From positions 6,314,607-6,378,606 of the forward strand of contig OY855915.1 in assembly GCA_963693305.1 (NCBI GenBank): 64,000 bases of DNA, written 5' to 3'. The position numbers were made by a program, and so were the translations under genes. Positions 33,697-44,800 of the stretch are shown here, one piece after another; the first letter of the stretch is position 1, and each line of letters opens with the position of its first letter. The DNA is from Meandrina meandrites. Its lineage: Eukaryota > Cnidaria > Anthozoa > Scleractinia > Meandrinidae. The notes beneath the pieces were generated by a model. The model did no database searches, was not told the DNA's origin, and saw only the letters and a program-made list of their open reading frames with translations.

Positions 33697-36244
33697 ATGC
33701 TTCAAGCCAAGCAGAGCTGCGAGAAAACTACGCTAACTCAACAGCTACGGCGATATTCTGCAGATTATGTGAAAATAACTAAAGAAGACACAGAGCGTGC
33801 GAAGCGCCTGGTCGACAATTACATCAAGAATGAAATCCTACAGTACATTTCCAGTAATTCACCCCTTCCCATTAGCAAGCAAGAGTATACCGGAAGCTTG
33901 TACGAAAGGCTCAAGACTGAAGCAGCTGATGAGGTTGATGTCATGGTAGTGCTGCAGACAAGCAAACAAGAGGTGATCCAACAGGATTGTGGAGTACCAG
34001 GATTTGTGTTATTAAAGGTGGAAAAAGATTCACCTCTTCAGAAATACACAAACATAGATGGTTATATTATCCCTGAGAAGCTGCGAGCAAGTTGGTTTTA
34101 TGGCCTTGTTCAAAAAGCCGTGAATGAACTCACAGCAAAGAGTCCTTCATTTCCAGTTGAGCTGGAGGTACGCGCGCATGGCCCTGCAGTTCAGTTGGAC
34201 ATCACTGACAAGAATTCAGGGAAGAAGCTGTCAGCTGATTTAGTTCCTTCCTTTCAGCTGAGATCCACAGAATACTTTGTTGCCAAATCTTACACTGGGA
34301 AGAAATTGCCTGCCTGCGACCCCAAACTTCTCTGGCGGCAGTCCTTCTCCCTGAGGGAGAAAGCAAGGTTGCAAGACATGGACAAGGAGGATCAAGGCTG
34401 CCGGCATGAACTTCTCAGAATTGTTAAAACCATGATTCGGGCAGAGCCCACATTTGCTAAACTCACCAGTTACCATTTAAAAACAGTTTTTCTTCATTAC
34501 AATTCCAACCCCAAACTCTCTTGGGGTGTCGACATGCTGGGAGAGAGATTCACTGAATACCTGGAAATGCTGTACGCTGCCGTGGCTAGCAAGACTCTTG
34601 ATCACTTTTGGTTACAAGGAGTTAGTTATAACTTGTTGGACAACATTCCGGATAAAACCCTAGACAACATGGCTGATCGCTTGCGACGGATTTTGGACAG
34701 TGACAAAGAGAGAACTAAAGTCCTCAAATGTCAATGTAAGTTTAAAATTATATTAGATAAAATGCCATTATCTAGTATCCATGTCCCTTGGAAGGTGTGG
34801 GAGAAAGAGGGGGGAATTTTCTTGAATAAATAGGGTGGGGGTTGTTTTTGTGTAGGACCTCCCTCCCCCAACCCCCTCTCTCTCCCCCTCCCTCCTCCCT
34901 ACTGAGACCCTCTGACCCCCTTAGTTCTGATTGGGATGCTGTCCAAGTTTAAGTGCAGTCTGGAGATTAATAAGGGGGGGGGGGGGGGGAATTTCCTTGA
35001 ATAAATAGGGTGTGATTGTTTTTGTCTATGACCCCCTCCCTCCTCCCTACTGAGACCCTCTGATCCTCTTAGCTCTGGTTGGAATGCTGTCCTAGTTGAA
35101 GTGTAGTCTGGAGTTTTATAATTTATTAATCATTGTTTCTTTCTACTCAGCTTCCATTCAGCTGGCGGCAAATGGCAAGACACCTGACAACTGCCCTGTC
35201 CCATCACCAGGACAACAGAAGCAATGCCAGCCTAGCGCATCTCAAACTCCAGCAGATCTGCTGCAACTGCTAAGACGATTCCTGGATAATCTGGGTCCAA
35301 CTCTCAGTAAAGAGAATAAGTGGTCAAAGGAAGTTGTCGATCAGAGTTTGAAGGATGGGGTGCTAAAATACTGCCTGGCGAATTCTGATCTGATAAGCAA
35401 GTTTGAATATGGTGGAAGTTTGTATGAGAATCTGAAAATCATGGGCCCTGATGAAGGTGATGTCATCATTCTTGTTGCCTTGAAAGCAAAAAAAGGTTAC
35501 ATCACTTCAGATGTGAATGAGGCTGGTTATGCAATCGTCAAGGCATTAGAAGGTTCCCCTTACAAAGAATTTTCCAATGCTAATGGTTTTCTGATACCAG
35601 TGAAATTCAAAACCTGGCTTTTCAAACTAGTCAACTCTGCTGTGCAAAGTATCACTAAAGAAGGAGCTTCATCTGTGTCTTTGAAAGTCTCCAGCTGCAG
35701 CACAGGTGTCAAAGTCCACATTCAAGAGCAGTCCAAGGCACTGGAAGTTCAGCTTGTTCCTGCATTTCAACTCGGCATTGATTACTATGTTCTCCCTCCA
35801 ACTCAGCATGGGTATCTTCCAGTGGGTGTGGCTCATGATACAGCGTGGAGCAAGTCCTACACCTTGATACAGAAGGCCCTCCTCAAGGACATGGATAAAG
35901 ACTATGGCTGTCGCCACGACTTGTTCAAGGTGGTTAACACAGTCCTCCAACGTGAACCAACATTTTCCCGTTTAACGTCTTTCCACCTCAAGATGGCTCT
36001 GCTCTGGTATAACAAAACGACCAGTGATTGGCACAAAGATGGCTTAGCAGACAGGTTTACCGAGTTTGTCGGGTTTCTAAGAGATGCACTTCAGCAGAAA
36101 GTCCTTAAGCACTTCTGGATCAAGGATCTAAACCTGTTGACAGATATCCCACCCACAACTGTCGAGAATATGCGCACCAGACTGTCAAGAATCCTTAGCA
36201 GCGAGCAAGAGAGAAGTAAAGTGTTGAAAGTAGAAGGACAGTAA
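33697..36244 (+). CDS. tandem Mab21/cGAS-like nucleotidyltransferase (2 coding exons)
   Basis: Coding exons 33697-34735 and 35151-36244 join in phase (CAA T|CT TCC) to give 710 residues. Domain 1 (about 1-346) has GS at 66-67, the acid pair Glu79/Asp81 in DEVDVM, and the third acid Asp181 in LSADLVPSFQL. It then shows the Mab21 C-terminal signatures CRHELLRIVK and LTSYHLKT. Domain 2 (about 400-710) repeats the layout: GS 435-436, Glu448/Asp450 in DEGDVI, but Gln547 (LEVQLVPAFQL) replaces the third acid; CRHDLFKVVN and LTSFHLKM follow. A Pro/Gln-rich linker separates them. No zinc thumb like that of vertebrate cGAS is seen. Members of this family make cyclic dinucleotides on sensing nucleic acid, or are non-catalytic Mab21 proteins; which applies here is not shown. 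The first exon starts 10 bases after an acceptor at 33686, so a 5'-UTR exon (possibly ending at 32966) is likely. Confidence 0.85.
34809..35117. repeat. tandem direct repeat in the cGAS-like gene intron
   Basis: Two copies of a unit of about 140-170 bases containing TTGAATAAATAGGGTG, CCCTACTGAGACCCTCTGA and GTAGTCTGGAG-type words lie head to tail. The copies begin near 34809 and 34979 and differ mainly in the length of G and C runs. They fill most of the 415-bp intron. Confidence 0.7.
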
Positions 36245-36503
36245 GAGAAAGAACAACTAGGGGCATTGTATGATCAGTTTACATGTAATGACTGAGATTC
36301 AAACAGTATAATAGTATATACTGTCAACTCTTTGATACAAACTTTATCACAGTGTAGATAGAATGATATTCTGCAGTTTCCAGTACTAAGAAGAAAAATT
36401 CTGAGTTGAACCCAAGACCTTCAAACCAGTGTAAACAAGGTCATTGCTTGTTGGGAAAACTACAAACTATTTTCCGAATAGTTTGTGTCACAACTGGTAA
36501 TTA

Positions 36504-36650
36504 ATATATCAAACACGAGAGACAGTGTTTCATCTAGATATACAAACACCAAGAAGAGAGTTGAAAATATAATGTGCAGCGGAGCATTTTTGACGAAATT
36601 GAAGGTGTTTGGATAGCCAATGAAACACTGTCTTGAGTGTTTGATATATC
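36504..36650. mobile_element. foldback MITE (ATATATCAAACAC arms)
   Basis: ATATATCAAACACGAGAGAC with AGTGTTTCAT is mirrored by ATGAAACACT and GTGTTTGATATAT; inner arms carry CAAACACC and GGTGTTTG. Confidence 0.6.
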
Positions 36651-38098
36651 TTCTCAATCAAAAGAAAAATTAAGGAGTAAACGGAGAAATGAAATCGTCA
36701 AAATCTATGCTTATTAAGACCGGGTATCCAAACCTCCTTCACGGTTATGATTTTCTTTGTTTTAACTTGTTGAATTTTTAATGAGTTTGAGAATTATATT
36801 CCTAACTCCTAGATAAGGTTGTTTCTGCAAAACAACAAATTAAAATGGAACAAAACAAGCCACCTTCCTAATCATGTGCTGAGTAATATTGGAATGTAGG
36901 CTCACAAAATGGCTTGAAATAGAGCCTAAAACAGGTCTTATACAACAAAAGTGTTTTACTCATAAATTGAGAAAACAAGCTTTTAGAGAAGTCTTGCTGC
37001 AACATTTATTGAATATTTTATTTACTTTGTTGCTACATTTTGTAGTAAATGACTTGACAGTGGTATCACGAGTACGGTGTATCTGTTACAACTGGCAGGG
37101 GTACAATGACTGTATGTACAAACACAGAACTCAAGAGTTGGACTCCTGTGGCAGACTTGGATCTCAGATCTCTGGCCCCCTGTGAATCTGTTAAGGAATC
37201 AACATTGTCAACAGGGGAATAATCACATATGCTAACAAAACCTACAAGGAGGGAAAAAAACTGCAGTTTTTCGGTTTTTGGTTTGCAGGTTTTCCTTTAA
37301 TAATTTTAGCATTTGGTTTTTGTTTTTTGGCAAAAATACTTATCTAGTGGTTTTTCCAGATTTGATATTCGATATTGTTTTCAGTTTTTCTGTGGCAATT
37401 ATGACCTCAATAATTATTTTGTGCTCCAAGGAACCTCTTGATACTTTTATGTTCAAAATGCAAGTTTAAGAATTGGTAGTACAATTTAGCTCATAACTGA
37501 TCAGAAAAGTAAAAAAATATGTCTAAAAAACACTTTTTTCCCAAAAATCTCCTTGTGTAAGGGGTTAAGGTTTTGGAACGACAACAGACTCAAGTCACAT
37601 AGCCAGGGATGTGGGAATTGAACCCAATCCGCATTGTCGAGGGGGGAGGATGGATGTGCTTGTAACTCCCTTGCTCTCCAAATTTACACCATGTAAGTAG
37701 CAAGGCATGAAACAATTCATTGCAATATAAATTGCAGTTTTAACCTACTGGCAAGAGGCTGAGCTTTACCAACAAACAAAAAATTTTGAAAACAAATTTT
37801 GAAAAAAATAAGAGAAGACAGTAAAACACTTTTTTAAAAAGGATACTCTCCACCAGGGATAAGCTGAAAAACAATTAAAAAAACTGGTATTAGCTTACAA
37901 CACCAAGAAAAAATGATCATATTGTTTCTGGAATTTTTTGGAATTTTTTGAAGCACTCAGGACTGTGCACACAATGGCCAGCTAAAGTCTGTTCATGTCT
38001 CACAATCAGAACCATCGTCATCTCTGGTAATTGCTGGTTTGCAGCTGACATCACGGCAGCAATGCTGGTGGACAAGAACAAAGCTTTTTCCTCCACTG

Positions 38099-38564
38099 CA
38101 GGGTTCGTACAAAAAATCGTAACCATTTTTCCAGGACTTTTCAAGGACTATTCAAGGACCAAATTGAATTTTCAAGGACCCCCTACCAGGGAGGTAATTT
38201 AACAGATGGTATATAAATGCTGTAAATGTGTTTGCTCCATCTCCTTCTCTACATTCTTGATGGTATTATATGCTATAAATGTGTTTGCTCCATCTCCTTC
38301 TCTACATTCTTGTCTTTTCTCGTTATTGGCTGCTTTTACACTCGTGGTTTAGAGTTTGAAGGTGCTTTACACAGGAAAAGAATACCATAGTCTATGCAAA
38401 GCAATTTGGTTTCGACGCCACTATTTTTAAAGTTGAAGAAAATTCAAGGACTTTTCAAGGACTTACACAGAAATTCAAGGACTTTTCAAGGAAAAATGGA
38501 ATTCAAGGACTTTTCAAGGACTCCCCCTAAAATTCAAGGACTTTTCAAGACTGTGCGAACCCTG
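38099..38564. mobile_element. hAT-like MITE, CAGGGTTCG family, copy 1
   Basis: Begins CAGGGTTCGTAC and ends GTGCGAACCCTG; CACTG is duplicated on both flanks (38094-38098 and 38565-38569). The interior is built of many AAGGACTTTTCAAGGA words on the right and variants on the left. A second copy in the opposite orientation lies at 55153-55612. Confidence 0.8.
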
Positions 38565-39404
38565 CACTGGGAACTTAACTCTTTTATCATGCAAATTCTG
38601 TAAATTTTTTTTATTTTTTTTGTCCACCAACATGGCCGCCTTGTCACGTGGTTGCAACCAGGCAATCATTTTTGCAGTAAAATAGTGCAGCAGTGCTGTA
38701 AATCAGAAACAACTTCCATTTTTGCACGAAGTGGACACTAAATCGAGAAATGGCTGTCGTAACTTGCATTATGGTGGTATGAGATGTAGAAAGAATGAAA
38801 AGTGCAACATGTCACGCCTGACCACACTCTTATTTAGTCAGAGCAAAATGGTAACAGTCAGAATTGTGCCCTTTGGAAGAAATATTTGCAGCCTTGAACA
38901 CTCGCAGTGTAATAACTTGATATTTTGGAAGTAGCCTGCAAACAATTTCCTGGCTTGGAGGAGCATTATTGAGGGTGTGAAGTGCCGCAGTTTGTTATTA
39001 GCTAATTAGCTAACTAATTTTCACCCTACCATTGTTATGTTGTTTCCATTCAACAGAATCTGGTCGAGTTTGGTCATTCTGCGTCCCTCAGGTGTGTTTT
39101 CACTGTTGAAAAGAACATACATGAAGTCTGTTTAATTTCAGAGCCTGGGATGCATGACATTAAGTGACTAGGAGTATATATTTTAAGATGGGCACCAAAA
39201 CATCACAACACCATTGGTGTGCAAACAACATGTAGCAGGTGATGACAAAACATCAGAAGTTTACTCCTAACATTTTGTCATGTGAAGCCACCTGGGTACC
39301 CCCTCCTATACATGACACAGTGGAGAGTGGTTCTCTATGTTAGCCCTGGTAATGAGCAGTACTTTGCACCCAGACCTCTTGATGCAGACCCCTTAACTAA
39401 CCTA

Positions 39405-39649
39405 CCATATTTTCTTGATTAGATGCCCCCTGCATTTATTTCAATCCTGGCCTGGTAGACTCGGCATTTATTTCACTCCTGCAGTTTATTCGGGCCTGGT
39501 TTTCATTAAGCTATGGTTTTTATTCTGTCTTTGACAAAAATGCATCTGGCTAATGTACCTACAGCTTATAATATTATTAATAATAAACATCTGAGGGGCC
39601 TATTTTCAACTCCATCTTGGAAACCCGGCATTTAATCAAGAAAATAAGG
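39405..39649. mobile_element. TA-flanked MITE (CCATATTTTCTTGATTA ends)
   Basis: CCATATTTTCTTGATTA on the left is mirrored by TTAATCAAGAAAATAAGG on the right, flanked by TA. The interior is shared with 31130-31405. Termini and TA target fit a Tc1/mariner-type MITE. Confidence 0.6.
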
Positions 39650-39733
39650 TATGAACAAATTTTGATTTTTATCACTTACAGGTACTGTTTATCGCTTTAT
39701 TCCATTTTTTTATCTTAAATTACTATCCATTTA

Positions 39734-39889
39734 CAGTGCTTTCAATAAGCACCGACGGCCGACGAAAAGTGTCGGCTACTTTTTCCCGTAAATTGAAGAA
39801 ACTAGAGAAAGATCCTTTCAAACCTTGTTGATGCAGTCGGCTACTCTATTCGAACTAGCTGCCTACTTCATATTTTATTGAAACCCCTG
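39734..39889. mobile_element. short hAT-like MITE with CATTTA duplication
   Basis: CAGTGCTTTCAATAA and TTATTGAAACCCCTG form the ends; CATTTA occurs at 39728-39733 and 39890-39895. Inside are CACCGACGGCCGACGAAAAG and related words. A diverged copy lies at about 60785-60955 in the galactosyltransferase intron. Confidence 0.7.
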
Positions 39890-41029
39890 CATTTAGTTTT
39901 TATTTGTTTATATACTTATTAACTACTTGTTTGTGTCCTGTTTTCTGTTTTTCCCTCTTTCCTTGTGTGTGTTAACTCAGGTAAAGCATATAAATGTTTG
40001 CAACTACCCAGCTTGTTTAGTAATTACTAATTTTAAGTAGCTTTTTGCCTATAATTTTAAGTTTTATTCTGTTTACTGTTAGTATATTTCTGGCAAGATA
40101 AAATGGTTGTTGTTCTTGTCATCGTGCCTCTCATTGACAGTCATGTATATCAAAACTATATACATGTAAGTTAAGTTCACATGCATTGTACATGTACAAA
40201 TGAAGTCAAGGAAAGAGACTGGCCAAACTAAATTAAATCAATCAAAATAAATAAAGATAGAGATAAATGAAAATATACTTACTATACTGTGACATCTTCT
40301 AAAACTATGTCTAAGAATTAATCAAGGATAAATTAATCTACTTCACCTGCATGTAGAAACTATGGCATACAGTGTACGTCAAAATAGACCCCTTATAACT
40401 GAAAAGATGTTTAATTATGAGCAGTTTGGTGATAATGACCTGTGCCAGTCAAGAAAAAGCTCTCACCCCTGCACATGTCAGCAATAACATTATTCAATGT
40501 ATGAAATAAAGAATTCACTAAGGCATTTTCACTTGTCAACAAATCAAGCACAAAAAAGTGGTATGAAATACTTTTTCTGACTGAGTTCAGTGACTGGTGG
40601 GATGGAAAAATATTCGACAACACAATTACCTCAAGGTAAATATTTTCCCATTTAACTGTCCAACTGAGTCAATAAGCTTAGAATATGACATGCATCAGCA
40701 ACAATCTCCTTGCTAACAGCAGATTTCAGGATAGCATGCATCTCAAGTTATTACTGACTTTGTTAGTTACAGACAGAAAGGATATTGACATAGTCATCAA
40801 ATCCCAAAAGTACCCCCACAATTTCTTTGTCACTCTTCATTACAATGTGAATGCGAGATCCAATACACTTGTCTATTAGCTCTGAAAGAGAAAAAATACT
40901 CTGCATCGGGCAAAGTGTCCCATGCTACAGGTACCAGGATAATCTTCAAAAGTATTAAGGGACAAGGAGTATTTTTATCTCCTCCCCCCAGATAGGAAGC
41001 TCCTTCACCACAAGGTTACCCCAAACACA

Positions 41030-41205
41030 GTGGTGGATCCAGGATTTTGCTTAGCAGGGGGTGCACATCCAGGATGTTTCTTAGGAGGGGGTGCACATAG
41101 TTTTTTTTTTGGCAGAATGCCAGTTGAATTAGAAAGCTGCCCAGTCATCTCACGGGGGGAGGGGTGTGTGCACCCCCTGCAACCTCCACCACCCACTAAA
41201 GAAAA
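41030..41205. repeat. GTGGTGGATCCAGG repeat with CACCCCC-rich tail
   Basis: AGTGGTGGATCCAGGATTTT is a common hAT-MITE type terminus. Duplicated AGGGGGTGCACA words lie on the left and TGTGCACCCCCTGCA on the right, suggesting an imperfect inverted structure. The right end is not cleanly defined. Confidence 0.45.
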
Positions 41206-41632
41206 AAGAAGACAGAAAGATCTAATTCGCAAAATATCGGCTCACATTAATTGTAACAAAAAGAAACAACACAGCGTTAATTGTCTTAAGGGATTCCCAA
41301 ACTACTAATCCTTTTAGGGTCAACATGCAAATTCTCCTTACTTGTTTACATAAATTTCATATAGTTCTGGTTGGGAGAATGTGTTTCAGCATCAAAACAA
41401 CTTCTCTCCAGATTTTAAAATTTGACAGCTGCAAATTCTTTGGTGCACGTGGATGAAGTAGAGAGCAAGATTTCAGGGCTGCATTAATCCCTTTCCCACC
41501 TTTTTGTACTACAGTCGATAATCGTATCGATATTGATTTCGTTTCCGTCCCCTTGTAATATCTGGAACAAAGAGTTCTCTGATATCAGACGTTAAACTTA
41601 CCTAGAGGGAGAAGCTGGGTTTCACTTCCCGC

Positions 41633-41645
41633 GGCCGCCATCTTG
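41633..41645 (-). promoter_or_regulatory. YY1-like site upstream of UBE2G2
   Basis: GCGGCCGCCATCTTG on the plus strand contains, in reverse, AAGATGGCGGC, the vertebrate YY1 consensus common in TATA-less housekeeping promoters. It is about 190 bases upstream of the UBE2G2 ATG in an otherwise GC-enriched patch. Function is inferred from motif and position only. Confidence 0.4.
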
Positions 41646-41835
41646 TTATGTTCATACGTATACATGACGTATCTCATCACCAAAAAACGAAGCTGACCAC
41701 TATACAGCGGGCTCTCACCGTTCACAAAGGCGAACGGCTAGGCGAACGACGAACGACAGTCCGAACGACATGGAAGTGGACTTGTAGGAAAGTTTTTAAC
41801 ATTTCTTTCTTCACTTTGAAAAGAAAAACGCAAAA

Positions 41836-44800
41836 ATGGCAGGAGCAGCACTCAAGAGACTCATGGCTGAGTATAAACGTAAGCAAAACACCTTTTAAAC
41901 TTTTTTTTATAAATATATAAGCTTGCTTTTAAACTCCAGTTGTAAACTCTGACTGAAATTGAAGTGTGATTATCAGCCGTTCACAAAATACTATCAGTAT
42001 TTATTTTAACACCCTTGTTTATCATATATACTAACGCTCCTCAACACGAACATCTCTTCTATTTCCAATTGACTTAATTCTAGGTTTAGTCTTGACGACG
42101 TTTTAGTTTAAGTCCTCATGATTGTTCCAGTAGTGTAGCCATGACCCCAGTAAGGTAAAGTCTGCGTCAAGCCCACAAAGTGGCTCATACCGCCGGAGCT
42201 TATCCCGGTTTCCGTAGCATTAAGCGACTAGGAGTATTTTTACTCCCTCCTGGATGGGATGCTAGTCCATCGCAGGGTTATCCCTCAGCATTATTTCGCC
42301 GGTACCCATTTATACACCTGGGTGGAGAGAAGCACTATGAGAGTAAAGTGTCTTGCCTAAGAACACAACACAGTGGCCCCGACTAGGGCTCGAACCTGGA
42401 CCGTTCGATCCAGAGTCCAGCGCACTAACCATTAGGCCACCGCGCCTCCCATATGACCCCAGTAGGGGCATTGTTCTTGTTGTTTGTTCTATTGTTCTCT
42501 CAGCCACTCATGTGAGACCTTATGAGAGCTGCTACATGACCCATTTACTGGGAGCAATTGCAGAATACCCGGTCACTTTAGTCCACCTCATTTACTAGCC
42601 TGTGTGCAGACGTCTCCTATTTCCTTGCTTCCGAGAGAAGCAAGCAAATAGGAGACTACAGGCTGCAGGCTACTCATTTACATGTGTTGGAACCTTTTGT
42701 AGAAAATGAGGCATAACACAATAGATGCTATTCTTATTCAATGACATGAAAATAAGTGGCTTGGCATTCGGAGCTGGATAAGACTGCCATAATTTGGCTT
42801 CCTATTTACTTATTTTGCTAAGTGGAAAGTGTTACATGCAGACTTACATTGTACAGTCATGCACTATTTGTATGGCATGTACAATATTCAGCTATTGCAT
42901 TGCCCGCTTACTCCCTCCTCCCCCCCCCCCCCCCCTGAAAAAATATGGCTTTCTTAAGGGGTAATATCAGAAATGCAGGAATTCTTTAGGGGTAAAACCC
43001 AGCCAGTGACCACAATTTTGGCGACAATCAACATACATTGGAAAAAAGAAACAAACAAATTGGATCAAATTCACCAATCGGAGGCCACCGATGTGTCTTT
43101 TTGTATCCATTAAGGTAGACTCCTGTTTCCTGAGAGATCTGCAGCAAAAACCACAGGTGTTTATCAAGCCAAGGAACAGTGACATGTCTTCTGTACCAAA
43201 CTGGATATCCGGCTTTCATTACTTTTACTGAGGGACTCATGCTATGTATATCTAGAAAAATACTGTCTGAATGCACGGACAAAATGGCGTAAACACGTGA
43301 ATTTAATACGCGACATCATTCACTACAAACATGCTTCTGTTGCAAATTCATGTAAATTTTTCAAAAAAATTACAAATTTAAATATAATAAAAGAACGCAA
43401 TGTCTTTCATTCTTATAGCCAATCTATTTACTCTGGAAAAAAATTACAGTGATAAACTCACAGACAAAGAGATTCATATTTTCTCTCACCAAAAAATCAT
43501 CATTTTGCATTAATGTTTACACATTTTGTGCGTGCATTCAGACAGTTGTTTCTCTATATGGCGCAAGTCCCTTAAAAGTAACGAAAGCCAGAAATCCTTC
43601 TCTGCTACATGTAATATCCCATTGTGCAAGCAACATTTTATGATATGTTACTGGTATTTTTTCATGCTAGTGAAAGTGTGTTTTGAAGTAATAATATTAT
43701 TAAAAATATTGTAAACTTTTCCCTTTCCTGTTGAAAACAATTTTACAGAGCTTACCGTGAATCCTCCAGAAGGAATTTTAGCAGGTAGGTCTTATAGTTT
43801 CTGTACATGCAGCTGCCTTTTTAGGTAACATACCGTACAACTTGCCTAATACGTAGTCATCAAATTTCAAGCTGTTGGTCTATGGACCTTGATTACAGTG
43901 TGACTACTCGAACCGGGGCACCCTGAACAAAATTAACCAATCTCAGTGTTAATTGAAAACAAAGGATAGGGACATTTTTTAGGGTTAGGGTTGTTTGCGT
44001 CCTAGAACATTATTGGTCTGTTACTAAAATAAGTCCCTATCCGTTGTTTTCAATCAACACTGTGATTGGTTAATTTTGTTCAGGGTGCCCCGGTTCGAGT
44101 AGTCGCACTGTAAAAAGGGAAATGCCGATTAGATTGTGGTAGATCGGCAAATGTGTAATGGAAAAATTATCAGCCAAAATGACATAATTATCCAATCTCT
44201 TGATAATGAGTATAAATTAAAATGTCTGCATAAATTAAAATGTCTACTTGGTAGTGTCTGGATGTCTAGTTGGTAGTATTATCTACTGGGTAATATTAAT
44301 TCAGTCATTAAATATGTTGTTTTATTTGTAGTCTGCCTGCTTATACATTGTAGTCTCAAAATTAAACAGAAATTTCTGTTGAATTGTTTTTTTTTTCAAC
44401 ATTTTACAAATGTTATTTCACTTTTGAAGAATTTGGTTGTACATGTAGATTACCGGTAAATAAAAATTATCTCTTCTAAAGAAGATAAGTTAAGATTCTT
44501 TACATTGTAATAAATATTTGCTTCTAGGCAAGACTGTATCAGTTTTGTGGAGTTGTTCTTTATATTGTTTTATTTTGATATCAAAGTATCACATTACAAG
44601 AAAGGTTTTGTATATTTTTAGGTCCACTGACTGAAGAAAACTTTTTTGAATGGGAAGCTTTGATATCGTAAGTCTAAGTGGAACTGTTGAATGATATTTA
44701 ACTATGTGTAAATACTCTTTGGAGGCTTGTATCTGGCTGGCTTCCCAAACATAATTGAATAAAAATCCTTCCCCTGATACAGTACAGCTCAAAAGTAAGT

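Larger units (their letters stand above)
36245..41835. other. intergenic region between the cGAS-like gene and UBE2G2
   Basis: No coding exon recognised. Elements are listed at 36504, 38099, 39405, 39734 and 41030. 36660-38090, 38570-39400 and 39900-41000 hold nothing I can name beyond short motif-free frames. Confidence 0.5.

Noticed and set aside
37900..38610. CRISPR-like regular AAGGACTTTTCAAGGA repeats
   Set aside because: Repeats lie inside a TIR-bounded element in a eukaryotic genome, with irregular spacing and no unique spacers.
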